Source: TK10-74A sp965217625 (GTDB taxonomy: Bacteria; Chloroflexota; Dehalococcoidia; Bin125). From it: DNA of 64,000 nt. This document shows, piece after piece, positions 45,938-53,884 of the stretch. The number at the start of each line of letters is the position of its first letter. Positions within the stretch are counted from its first letter, which is position 1. Location: NCBI GenBank assembly GCA_965217625.1, contig OZ244557.1:1178001-1242000 (forward strand). The letters are read 5' to 3'. A model generated the notes under the pieces. The model saw only the letters and a list, made by a program, of their open reading frames with translations. It was not told where the DNA came from and made no database searches. The position numbers were made by a program, and so were the translations under genes.

Positions 45938-46444
45938 GTGCCCCCCGAACCGGCATCAGGGGCCAGCTCGACGGTGGGGGCCGGCGCCGTCGTCGTGCGC
46001 GAGGGGCGCATCCTGCTCGTCCGGCAGGCCTACGGCTGGGCGCTGGGACGCTGGCTGATCCCCAACGGCGCGCTGCACGCCGGCGAGACGCTGGCCGAGG
46101 CGGCGCTGCGGGAGTTGCAGGAAGAGACGGGGCTCAGCGGGCGGGCGGGCGCGATGGTGGCGGTGCGCAGCCTGGCCAGCGAACTCGGCTCCGACACCTT
46201 CGTCGCGATCACCGTCGAGGCGCCCGACGGCGCGCCGCGCCCCGACGGGGCGGAGGTCAGCGCCGCGCGCTTCTTCGATCGCGCGGACGTCGCCGAGCTG
46301 GCGGCCGGGGGGCTGATCGTGCGGCTGCATCGGCTGATCGCGGAGCGGGCGCTGCCGGGACCGTCGCCCGATCCCTACCTGGAACTGCCGGCCCGCGACC
46401 GTGACGGCAACCCCGCCCGTGCCCTGCTCTACCTTCCGGCCTGA
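45938..46444 (+). CDS. Nudix hydrolase
   Basis: The 168-residue protein has a complete Nudix box (G-ALHAG-E-TLAEAAL-RELQEETGL). A GTG start is used. Its tight linkage to the macrodomain gene suggests ADP-ribose or a related nucleoside diphosphate as substrate, which would release AMP; that is inference from context. The C-terminal 25 residues (YLELPARDRDGNPARALLYLPA) are conserved-looking but unassigned. Confidence 0.9.
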   Translation: MPPEPASGASSTVGAGAVVVREGRILLVRQAYGWALGRWLIPNGALHAGETLAEAALRELQEETGLSGRAGAMVAVRSLASELGSDTFVAITVEAPDGAPRPDGAEVSAARFFDRADVAELAAGGLIVRLHRLIAERALPGPSPDPYLELPARDRDGNPARALLYLPA

Positions 46445-46487
46445 CGGCGGCGCCTGACTGCGCCCCGCGACCGGTACACTGCCGCCG

Positions 46488-47051
46488 ATGCCCCACTACA
46501 CGGCCGCAGGCGACGACGGCACGACCACCCTCTACGGGCCCGGTCGCGTGCCCAAGCACCACCAGCAGACCGAGACCTTCGGCGCCGTCGATGAGGCGAC
46601 GAGCGCGCTGGGCCTGGCGCGGGCGCTGTCGCAGGCGCCGCGCACCGACGCCGTCGCGCGGGCGATGCAGGAGCGGCTGTACCTGATCATGGCCGAGCTG
46701 GCCGTCGTCGCGGGGGAGCCGATCCCGGAGGCCTTCGTGACGACCGCCGCACACGTCTCGGCGCTGGAGGAGATCGCGGCGGAGCTGGAGGCGGAGGCGC
46801 CCGCCCCGACCCAGTTCGTGCTGCCCGGCGCGACGGCGGCCGGGGGCGCGCTCGACCTGACGCGCAGCATCATCCGGCGGGCGGAGCGGGAGGCGTCGCG
46901 GCTGCGCGACGGCGGCCACCCGCTGAACCCCGAGGTCCTGCGCTACCTCAACCGCGCCTCTTCCGTGCTCTACGACCTCGCCCGCTACGAGGAGCACCAC
47001 GCCGGCCGATCGGCGCCCCGCGCCACCCGGCACGGTGTGCAGGACCCCTGA
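46488..47051 (+). CDS. PduO-type cob(I)alamin adenosyltransferase
   Basis: The 187-residue protein matches PduO/MMAB adenosyltransferases: YTAAGDDGTTTLYGPGRVPKHH (ATP loop), FGAVDEATSALGLAR, RSIIRRAEREASRL and the C-terminal YLNRASSVLYDLARY. It makes adenosylcobalamin. The usual YT-G-x-GD is YTAAGD and the usual NRLSD is NRASS, so some catalytic residues depart from consensus. ATG 46488. Confidence 0.88.
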   Translation: MPHYTAAGDDGTTTLYGPGRVPKHHQQTETFGAVDEATSALGLARALSQAPRTDAVARAMQERLYLIMAELAVVAGEPIPEAFVTTAAHVSALEEIAAELEAEAPAPTQFVLPGATAAGGALDLTRSIIRRAEREASRLRDGGHPLNPEVLRYLNRASSVLYDLARYEEHHAGRSAPRATRHGVQDP

Positions 47052-47053
47052 GC

Positions 47054-48301
47054 ATGCCTCCCCGCCTGCTGCTCGCGACGCCCGCGCAGGACATCGCCCT
47101 CGTCGATCTGGCGGAGACGCCGGCGCTGCGCCTGGTCCGCGAGGCAGGGGTAAGAGACGGCTACGCCTGGCCCACCTGGTCGCCGGACGGCGCGCACGTC
47201 CTGGCCAGCCAAGGCTGGCGCGCGGACGACGGGGATCCACGCCTGGGTCTGGTCTCGCTGGACCTGCGCGACGCCGACGCCGCCGCCGAGGCCGAGCGGC
47301 CGTTCAGCAATCCCGAGGGCCATCGCGAACCGATCGCGCCGGGCGTGATGCACTACGCCTACTGGGGCCCCGACGGTCGCCGCGCGATCGTCGTCGCGCG
47401 CGGCGAGGACGGGCTGACCCTGACCCTGCTGACGCGCGCGCCGGCGGAGACTTCGGACCCGGGCGGCGCCTGGGCCGCGCGCAAGCTGATCGATGGCGCG
47501 CCGATGTTCAGCGCCTGGTCGCCGGACGGACGCACGCTGGCCGTCCACGCGGGAGCACAGCTCGTGCTGTTCGATACCGACAGCGACGCCCCGGCGCGCC
47601 GCGTGCTGGCCGACCAGCCCCGCTTTCGGGCCCCGGCCTGGAGCCCCGACGGGAGCGCGCTGTACTACGCCGCCCCGGGCAGCGCCGGCCCCGACCTGCT
47701 CTGGCGATCGCACCCCGACTCCGGGGCGCGCGACGTCGTGACGCAGGTCGACGGCCTCACGGCGCTGCTGGCGTCGCCGGCCAGCGACGATCTGGCGCTG
47801 CTCACGCTCGACCAGGGCGGGCTGGGCGGTCATGACCTGCGCCTCATCGACGCCGCCGATCCACGCACGCGCTGGGTGGAACGGGGCCACGTCTTCGGCG
47901 CGTTCTGGTCGCCCGACGGGACGCGCCTGTTCTACATCACCCGGGCCGGCATCGACCTCGATTTCACGCTCATGCGCTACGACGTCGCCGAGGGCCGCCA
48001 TCAGGCGTTGACGCGGTTCCGCGTCAGCCCCGGCTACTCGACCTACTGCGCGTTCTTCGACCAGTACGCGCTGTCGCACGCGCTGATCACGCCCGACGGC
48101 CGCTGGCTCAGCATCGGGGGGAACGTGCCCGGGAACGGGGGCGGCACACGGCCCTTCGCGCTCGATCAGGGCTGCTACGTCGTGCCGGCCGACGCCTCCG
48201 CGCCGCCGCGCCGCGTGGCCGACGGGGAGATCGGCTTCTTCGCCCCGACTGCGCCCGCGCCGCTCCGGCCAGACGACAGGGCGCCCGGCGACAAGGCGTA
48301 G
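47054..48301 (+). CDS. WD40/TolB-like beta-propeller protein
   Basis: The 415-residue protein contains at least four repeats of the propeller motif WSPDG (WPTWSPDGAHVL, AYWGPDGRRAIV, SAWSPDGRTLAV, APAWSPDGSALYY, AFWSPDGTRLFY) characteristic of PD40/TolB blades. No signal peptide or membrane segment is visible, so it seems cytoplasmic. It starts 2 bp after the adenosyltransferase. Function unknown. Confidence 0.8.
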   Translation: MPPRLLLATPAQDIALVDLAETPALRLVREAGVRDGYAWPTWSPDGAHVLASQGWRADDGDPRLGLVSLDLRDADAAAEAERPFSNPEGHREPIAPGVMHYAYWGPDGRRAIVVARGEDGLTLTLLTRAPAETSDPGGAWAARKLIDGAPMFSAWSPDGRTLAVHAGAQLVLFDTDSDAPARRVLADQPRFRAPAWSPDGSALYYAAPGSAGPDLLWRSHPDSGARDVVTQVDGLTALLASPASDDLALLTLDQGGLGGHDLRLIDAADPRTRWVERGHVFGAFWSPDGTRLFYITRAGIDLDFTLMRYDVAEGRHQALTRFRVSPGYSTYCAFFDQYALSHALITPDGRWLSIGGNVPGNGGGTRPFALDQGCYVVPADASAPPRRVADGEIGFFAPTAPAPLRPDDRAPGDKA

Positions 48302-48357
48302 GATGAAGCTGCCGCGTCGCGCATGATCCGCGACGACGCGGGCCGAGGGGGTCCACC

Positions 48358-48816
48358 GTGTCGTGCGAAGCCTCCATCGCAGCGCTCGTGCGGGGCGCGG
48401 GGCTGCGTCACACGCAGCAGCGCGAGGCGATCGTGGTCGCGCTGCGGCACAGCGGCCGGCACCAGGTGGCCCGCGAGATCCTGGGCCTCGTGCAGGCCGG
48501 CCAGCCCGACGTCCACGCCAGCACCGTCTATCGCACGCTGACGCTGCTGCGCGACCGCGGCCTGGTCTCGGAGACCGACCTGGGCACGGGGGAGCTGTCG
48601 TATGCCTGGATCGGCGACGACCAGCCCCATCACCATCTCATCTGCCACCACTGCCGCGGCGTGATCGAGCTGGACCACGCATACCTGGCCCCGCTGGAGC
48701 AGCGCCTGCAGGACGACCTCGACTTCCAGCCCAGCCTGCAGCACTTCGCGATCTTCGGGCTGTGCGGCGAGTGCCGCCGCAAGGGCATCGGCGCGACGGC
48801 CCCCTCGCACGGCTAG
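48358..48816 (+). CDS. Fur-family metal-responsive regulator
   Basis: The 152-residue protein has the Fur winged helix (GLRHTQQREAIVVAL, ASTVYRTLTLLRDRGLV), the HHHLICHHC metal/dimerisation motif and two CxxC zinc pairs (C96/C99 and C136/C139). Fur, Zur or PerR cannot be distinguished. GTG start 48358. A diverged copy of its C-terminal 22 codons lies at 53725. Confidence 0.92.
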   Translation: MSCEASIAALVRGAGLRHTQQREAIVVALRHSGRHQVAREILGLVQAGQPDVHASTVYRTLTLLRDRGLVSETDLGTGELSYAWIGDDQPHHHLICHHCRGVIELDHAYLAPLEQRLQDDLDFQPSLQHFAIFGLCGECRRKGIGATAPSHG

Positions 48817-48847
48817 GACGGGCAGGAGGCCGGCCCGCCCCGACCGG

Positions 48848-49741
48848 CTAGCCGCTGCCCCGCAGGCGCGGGTCGAAGATGTCGCGCAGGGAGTCGCCGA
48901 GGAGGTTGAAGCCGAGCACGGCGAGGGTGATGGCGAGGCCGGGGAAGATGCTGAGGTGGGTGTGGTTCCAGAAGTCGCGGGATTCCACGAGCATGCGGCC
49001 CCAGGAGGGGTTGGGCGGGGGGACGCCGAGGGCCAGGAAGGAGAGCGCGCCCTCGAACAAGATCGCGGCGCCCAGCAGGGTCGTGACGTAGATCAGCAGC
49101 GGCGGGCCGATGTTGGGCAGCACGTGCCGCCAGAGGATGCGGAACGGCGGCACGCCGATCACCCGGGCGGCTTCGACGTAGCTGGCGCTCATAGTCGCGA
49201 GCGTGCTCCCGCGCACGATCCGCACCATGCCCATCGTGAAGATGATCCCCATCCCCAGCGCGATCGATTGCCAGTTGCGTCCCGTGACCTGCGCCAGCAA
49301 CAGCAGCAGCACGAGGCCGGGGAAGGCCAGCAGCATGTCGAGCACGCGCTGGGACAGGAGATCGAACAAGCCCGCCGCGTAGGCCGAGGTCATGCCCCAG
49401 AGCAGCGCGATGCCGACCCCGATCGCCATCGCGGTCAGGGCCAGCGAGATCGAGAGCCGGGCGCCCGCGACCACGCGCGCGAAATAATCCCGGCCGAGCC
49501 CGTCGGTGCCGAACAAGTACTCGCCGCCGGGGGCGGCCAGGATGTTCGGGGAGAGTTTGGTCGGATCCCCGCTGATCAGCGGGCCGAAGGCGGCGAGACC
49601 GATCATTAAGAGCACGATCAACAGCCCGAACGCGCCCAGGGGATGCTGCCGCAGCAGCCGCCGCGCGCGCCGGCGCAGCGGCGGCCGCACCAGGACGCCG
49701 TACTCATCGAAGACGGCCGCGCCCGGCTCGGCGGCGCTCAC
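48848..49741 (-). CDS. Peptide ABC transporter permease (DppC/OppC-like)
   Basis: The 297-residue inner-membrane permease has an N-terminal cytoplasmic stretch, six hydrophobic segments and the EAA loop motif EAARVIGVPPFRILWRHVLPN that contacts the ATPase. The GTDGLGRDYFARVVAGAR motif is typical of DppC. The GTG start overlaps the stop of the dppB-like gene. No cognate ATPase genes occur in the window. Confidence 0.94.
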   Translation of the reverse strand: MSAAEPGAAVFDEYGVLVRPPLRRRARRLLRQHPLGAFGLLIVLLMIGLAAFGPLISGDPTKLSPNILAAPGGEYLFGTDGLGRDYFARVVAGARLSISLALTAMAIGVGIALLWGMTSAYAAGLFDLLSQRVLDMLLAFPGLVLLLLLAQVTGRNWQSIALGMGIIFTMGMVRIVRGSTLATMSASYVEAARVIGVPPFRILWRHVLPNIGPPLLIYVTTLLGAAILFEGALSFLALGVPPPNPSWGRMLVESRDFWNHTHLSIFPGLAITLAVLGFNLLGDSLRDIFDPRLRGSG

Positions 49742-50700
49742 TGGAACCGGATCCGGGGATCGAAGACGGCGTAGCTGAGGTCCACGGCCAGGTTGATGAG
49801 GACGAAGGCCGTGCCGAAGAACAGCATCCAGAGCTGCACCACCGGCAGGTCGTTCGCGAAGATGGAGTCGACGAGCAGGCGGCCCATGCCCGGCAGCCCG
49901 AAGATCTGCTCGACGATCACCGACCCCGCGACGCCGTCGGCGAAGACGAGCCCGATCAGGGTGATCAGGGGGATCATGGCGTTGCGCAGCGCGTGGCGCA
50001 GGACCACGACGCGGCCGGAGACGCCCTTGGCCCGGGCGGTGCGCACGTAATCCTGGCGCAGCACTTCCAGCATCTCCGAGCGCGCCAGCCGTCCCAGCAC
50101 GGCCGCGCCCGACAGCGCCGCGACCGCCGCGGGCACGATCATCTGGAGCAGGTTGGTGCCCGGGTCATCCCAGAGTTGCGCATAGGGGGCGGGCAGCGCG
50201 TAGTGCCAGAGCACGAGCGGGATCAGGACGACCAGCGTGGCCAGCCAGAAATTGGGGATGGCGAGGAAGAGCACCGTGATGAAGCGGATGCCGTAGTCGT
50301 CGGGCCGGTTGCGGCGCACGGCCGACCAGACCCCCGTTCCAATCCCGATCGGGATGTACAGCAACAGCGTCAGGAAGAGCAGTTCGGCCGTGACGGGCAT
50401 GCGGCGGGCGAAGGTCTCGCTAATGGACTCCCGCGTCAGCCAGGAGTCGCCGAAATCGCCGGTGAAGACCTGGCCGACCCAGTTCACGTATTGCACGTGG
50501 ACCGGCTTGTCGAGCCCGAAATGCGCCTCCAGCGCGGCGCGCTGCTCCGGGCTGCCGCCCGCCGAGGCGCCCATGGTGTTGCTCAGGCGCGCGTCGACCA
50601 CCGATCCCGGCACGAGCCGGACCAGGCCGAAGGCGAAGATCGACAGCAGGATCACCGTGACCGGCAGCAGCAGCAGCCGGCGGATGACGTACGTGCGCAT
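49738..50700 (-). CDS. Peptide ABC transporter permease (DppB/OppB-like)
   Basis: The 320-residue permease begins MRTYVIRRLLLLPVTVILLS, the DppB N-terminus. It has FGLDKPVHVQYVNWVGQVFTGDFG, the EAA-type RTARAKGVSGRVVVLRHALRN loop and VEQIFGLPGMGRLLVDSI. ATG 50700 with GAGGAG upstream is preferred over 50751. It is cotranscribed with dppC and separated from the binding protein by palindromic repeats. Confidence 0.94.
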   Translation of the reverse strand: MRTYVIRRLLLLPVTVILLSIFAFGLVRLVPGSVVDARLSNTMGASAGGSPEQRAALEAHFGLDKPVHVQYVNWVGQVFTGDFGDSWLTRESISETFARRMPVTAELLFLTLLLYIPIGIGTGVWSAVRRNRPDDYGIRFITVLFLAIPNFWLATLVVLIPLVLWHYALPAPYAQLWDDPGTNLLQMIVPAAVAALSGAAVLGRLARSEMLEVLRQDYVRTARAKGVSGRVVVLRHALRNAMIPLITLIGLVFADGVAGSVIVEQIFGLPGMGRLLVDSIFANDLPVVQLWMLFFGTAFVLINLAVDLSYAVFDPRIRFQ

Positions 50701-50746
50701 CGGCGTTGGCTCCTCGCGGCCGGGCGGCCGGCGCCCGCGCCGGAAC

Positions 50747-50996
50747 CTCACCCCCTAACCCCCTCTCCACTGCGTGGAGAGGGGGGACCGGAGGGAGTGC
50801 GTCCCGGCCCCCGCGGGCCACATGCTAGCACCGCCACGCCGCGCCCACGTTCCCCCTCTCCAGCGCAGAGCAATGGAGAGGGAGCGAGATCCCGTAGGGG
50901 CGGTTCGCGAACCGCCCTTCCCCCTTCCGGTCCCCCCTCTCCATTGCTCCGCAATGGAGAGGGGGTTAGGGGGTGAGGTTCCCACGCAGGGGGTGA
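50747..50996. repeat. Cluster of palindromic intergenic repeats
   Basis: Three related hairpins occur: 50759-50785 (12-bp perfect stem), 50854-50882 (8-bp stem, 13-nt loop) and 50933-50965 (15-bp perfect stem). The first and third are extended inverted copies of each other, flanked by a CTCACCCCCTAACC-type sequence. A separate perfect 20-bp palindrome lies at 50898-50917. They fill the 307-bp gap between dppB and the binding protein and probably stabilise or terminate the upstream mRNA. No gene is present. Confidence 0.85.
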
Positions 50997-52815
50997 GGTC
51001 CGCCCCGCTAGACGCCGTAGATGCCGGGCTTGCCCTCGAACCACGACCGGTACCACCGATAGGTGGAGGCGGTTTGCATGTTGGTTGGGCCGTAGCCCTT
51101 GAGCCAGGGACGGTGTCCGGCGACCGGCCGGCCCCAAGAATGGTAGATCTGGGGATTGTGCTCTTCGAGCAGCTTGGTCTGGATCTCGTCGTAGATCGGC
51201 ACCCGGTTCTCGGCGCCGATGGTGGTGCGTCCCTGCTCCAGCAGCGCGTTGATCTCGGGGTCCGAGAACTCGCCGAAGTTGCGCCCGCCGTCGCGGTGGT
51301 GGGTGCCGTGGAGGACGTCGGGGTCGAACGCGCCCCCGAGGCCCTGGACGGCCAGGCTGAAATCCCCCGCCGCCCGCCTGGGGTTGTGCTCCACGTCGGG
51401 AATCTCCTGGAGTTCGACCTCGAAGCCGATTTCGGCAAAGTTTTGGTGGAGCACCTCAGCGGTTAGGGTTTCAAGGTGGCTGCAGGTCATCGGCGGCACG
51501 CTCCCGGGGTCGTAGCCGCTGGCGTCGAGCAGCCGCCGGCCCTCGGCCAGGTCCTCCTCGCGCAGGGCGCCGGAGCGGTAGCCGGGCAGCTGGCGGAGTT
51601 CGTCAGGGGTCCAGGCGTAGACGCCGGCCGCGTGGGAGATCGGCCCGCCGATCTGCAGCAAGCCTCCTCTCGCCGCGAAGTTCTGTTCACGGTCGGCCGC
51701 GAGGTGCAGCGCGAGGCGCACGCGCGGGTCGGTGTAGGGCTCGACCTTGGTGTGGAAGAATGTCGAGACCGACCAGATCGCGTTCATGGGCACTTCGATG
51801 AGGTTTTCCTCGCCGACCTGGGCCCGCAGGGCCTCGTTCTCTGCCGGATAGCCCAACCACGGCAAAAAGGTGAAGTCGGCCTCGCCGGCGACGTACTGCG
51901 CGGCCCGATACGCCCCGTCGGCATTCCAGTTCGCCCGCAGCCCGTCGATGTAGGGGACCGGGTCGCGGAAGTAGTTGGGGTTGCGTTCCAGCACGGTGAG
52001 GACGTCGGGCTCACGGGAGACGTACTGCATACCGCCGGTGCCGATGGCAGCCTCGTTGTCGCTGGCGACGCCGTCGTCGCCGAAGGCCTCGACCGCGTCG
52101 CGCGAGATCATCACCATCTGGTTCTCGCCGACGGCGGTGATCAGCGGCGCGAACACCTCTTTCGTCCTAAGGCGCAGGGTGAGCTCGTCGGGGACCTCGA
52201 ACTGGTCGACGATGGCGAAGCGGTCTCGCCAGATGAACTCGGGGTTGTCCTGGCCGAAGCGCTGGAGTCCGAAGGCGGCGTCCTCGGCGACGAACTGCCG
52301 CCCGTTCAGCGGCGCCTTGTCCTGCCAGTGCACGTTCGGCTTGATGTTGTAGACGAACGTGAGCTCGTCGACGACCTCGGGCAGTTCCGCCATCGCGGCG
52401 GTGAGCACCCCGCCGTTATCGAGGTAGTTGATGTGGTCGTAGATCGGGAGCCAGGCGCTTTCGAGGCCGCCGTGGTCGGCGATGGCCGGGTCGAGGATGC
52501 CGCCGTCGAAACTGAAGACGGAGAGGATGCCTCCATGCTGCGGGCCGGTGGCCGGGGCCTCCTCCTCTTCCGCCGCCATGGCGGCGCTCTCGGCGGCCTC
52601 CTGGGCGGCGTCGGCGGCCTCTTGGGCGACGGCGACGGCCGCGGCGGCGGTCTCGGCCGCGGCTTCGGCGACGGCCTCGGCGGTGGCGGCGGTCTCCGCG
52701 GCGGTGGCAGCGGTCTCCGCGGCGGTGGCGGCGGCCTGCCCGGCGGCGGCGGACGCCTCCCCGGCGGCAGCCGCCGCAGCGGCCGCCGCCTCAGCGGCCT
52801 CGTCGATGGCGGCCT
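50926..52815. repeat. Long direct repeat, copy 1 (binding-protein gene and 3' hairpin)
   Basis: This segment matches 62111-64000 with a constant offset of 11,185 bp, so without net length change. Differences are scattered in short clusters. The left boundary coincides with the palindromic repeat; the right boundary is beyond the window for copy 2. Confidence 0.95.
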
Positions 52816-53413
52816 GGGCGGCCTCCGCGGTGGCGGTGCCGGCCTCGACGGCGGCGGCCGCGTCGCGGGCGGCCTGGGCGGCGGCCTCGGCGGCCTCGGA
52901 GGCGGCAGCGGCCACGGCCGCGGCGGCCTGATCACCGGCCGCGGATGCGGCGGCGGCCGCATCGGCGGCAGCCGCGGCGGCGGCTTCCGCGGCGGCGGCC
53001 GCGTTGGCGGCGTCCTCCGACTCGGCCGCCTCGGCGGCGAGGGCGGCGGCCGCATCGGCGGCGCTGGCCGCCTGCGCGGCGGCGTCGGAGGCTTCGCCGG
53101 CGGCGGCGGAGGCTTCGCCGGCGGCGGCGGCCGCGTCGGCCGCGGCGTCTGCCGCCCCGGCCGCGACCGCGGCTGCGGCCTCGGATTCGGCGGCGCGCGC
53201 CGCCCCGGCGGCGACCGCCGCGGCGGCGGCCTCTTCCGCGGCCGCGGCGGCGCGTTCCGCCGCCACGGCCCCGGCGTCGGGCTCGTCGTCGTCGCCGCAG
53301 CCGACCAGCGCGAGGCCGGCCGCTCCAACGCCAGCTTTGGCGCTGGCTCCCAACATGGTGCGGCGCGAGATCTTTCGCTGTCGCAGACTCGTCCAATAGT
53401 TGCGGTCGCTCAT
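51008..53413 (-). CDS. Peptide-binding lipoprotein (SBP family 5) with alanine-rich stalk
   Basis: The 801-residue solute-binding protein has a twin-arginine leader (ISRRTMLG, Arg17-Arg18) and a lipobox LVGC (Cys39), so it is probably Tat-exported and lipid-anchored. Residues about 47-278 are almost entirely Ala with regular Glu/Asp/Gln/Thr, a long predicted helix or coiled stalk. The family-5 fold starts near 290 (HGGILSVFSFDGGILDP) with TGGMQYVSREPD, WLGYPAENEALR and the C-terminal half. AAAGGA precedes ATG 53413. It belongs with the dppB/dppC-like genes downstream. Confidence 0.95.
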   Translation of the reverse strand: MSDRNYWTSLRQRKISRRTMLGASAKAGVGAAGLALVGCGDDDEPDAGAVAAERAAAAAEEAAAAAVAAGAARAAESEAAAAVAAGAADAAADAAAAAGEASAAAGEASDAAAQAASAADAAAALAAEAAESEDAANAAAAAEAAAAAAADAAAAASAAGDQAAAAVAAAASEAAEAAAQAARDAAAAVEAGTATAEAAQAAIDEAAEAAAAAAAAAGEASAAAGQAAATAAETAATAAETAATAEAVAEAAAETAAAAVAVAQEAADAAQEAAESAAMAAEEEEAPATGPQHGGILSVFSFDGGILDPAIADHGGLESAWLPIYDHINYLDNGGVLTAAMAELPEVVDELTFVYNIKPNVHWQDKAPLNGRQFVAEDAAFGLQRFGQDNPEFIWRDRFAIVDQFEVPDELTLRLRTKEVFAPLITAVGENQMVMISRDAVEAFGDDGVASDNEAAIGTGGMQYVSREPDVLTVLERNPNYFRDPVPYIDGLRANWNADGAYRAAQYVAGEADFTFLPWLGYPAENEALRAQVGEENLIEVPMNAIWSVSTFFHTKVEPYTDPRVRLALHLAADREQNFAARGGLLQIGGPISHAAGVYAWTPDELRQLPGYRSGALREEDLAEGRRLLDASGYDPGSVPPMTCSHLETLTAEVLHQNFAEIGFEVELQEIPDVEHNPRRAAGDFSLAVQGLGGAFDPDVLHGTHHRDGGRNFGEFSDPEINALLEQGRTTIGAENRVPIYDEIQTKLLEEHNPQIYHSWGRPVAGHRPWLKGYGPTNMQTASTYRWYRSWFEGKPGIYGV

Positions 53414-53540
53414 GACATGTTCCTTTCCGGTACCCGGCTGTCCCTTTGTGGGACCGCTCGGTGCCTGAGCGCATGCAGTATACCATACGAAATCTAGACC
53501 CCCCCCCCAACCCTCCTTATGTCAAGTAGGAAGGAGATTA
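53414..53540 (-). promoter_or_regulatory. Binding-protein promoter with C10/G10 tract
   Basis: On the minus strand TATACT (53482 to 53477) is preceded by TGG, an extended -10. A homopolymer of ten C on the plus strand (53499-53508), ten G on the transcribed sense, lies 16 bp upstream where a -35 would be. Predicted transcript start is near 53470, giving a leader of about 56 nt. Confidence 0.55.
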
Positions 53541-53681
53541 ATGAGTTATCCACAGAATTTTCGGCTTCTGTCGCCGTGGGACCCCCCGCACTACCCCCAG
53601 CAGGACCCCCCCCCTGTGTCACTCGCGCGGTTCCGGCGTGCGATCGCGCGGGGGAACCTCGCCCCGGCGCTGCGGATATGA
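53541..53681 (+). CDS. Small ORF, 46 residues, possibly truncated
   Basis: An AAGGAG sequence sits 5 nt before ATG 53541. The peptide begins MSYPQNFRLLSPWDPPHYPQ, is proline-rich, and ends with SLARFRRAIARGNLAPALRI before a stop. The last part resembles an RFRRAxxRGNL motif that I recall from actinobacterial hypothetical proteins, where the chain continues further. This could be a short gene or the 5' remnant of a longer one. It sits in an unusually AT-rich patch beside the fur remnant. Confidence 0.45.
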   Translation: MSYPQNFRLLSPWDPPHYPQQDPPPVSLARFRRAIARGNLAPALRI

Positions 53682-53724
53682 CGGCGCGCGGTCGCGCGCG
53701 GGAATCGAGCACGGCAAGATTGTC

Positions 53725-53802
53725 ATGGACCTCGACTTCCGGCCCAGCCTGCAGCACTTCGCCATCTTCGGCCTCTGCGGGGAGTGCCGCGAGGGCGTGT
53801 AG
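53725..53802 (+). pseudogene. Remnant of a Fur-family gene (3' end)
   Basis: The frame MDLDFRPSLQHFAIFGLCGECREGV and stop matches residues 120-141 of the Fur-family protein at 48358-48816, with mainly third-position differences. No winged helix precedes it. It is a 3' fragment of a fur paralogue or an old duplicate. Confidence 0.8.
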
Positions 53803-53884
53803 GATCGCGGACGGGCGAACTGGCCCAGCCCACCACGCAGCGGCTCGGGTCCCACGGACCCGGGTCCCACGGAAAGGAATGATC

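Noticed and set aside
52590..53260. Tandem DNA repeat array or CRISPR-like periodicity
   Set aside because: The periodic GCG/GCC pattern is explained by Ala codons of the stalk; there are no conserved repeats with unique spacers.
51476..53497. Long plus-strand ORF rich in Gly/Arg opposite the binding-protein gene
   Set aside because: It is the antisense of the alanine-rich stalk and the conserved binding domain; no start context or family motif.
53546..53554. Perfect DnaA-box match TTATCCACA, possible origin
   Set aside because: Only one box is present, it lies within the codons of the small ORF, and no dnaA, dnaN or box cluster is nearby.
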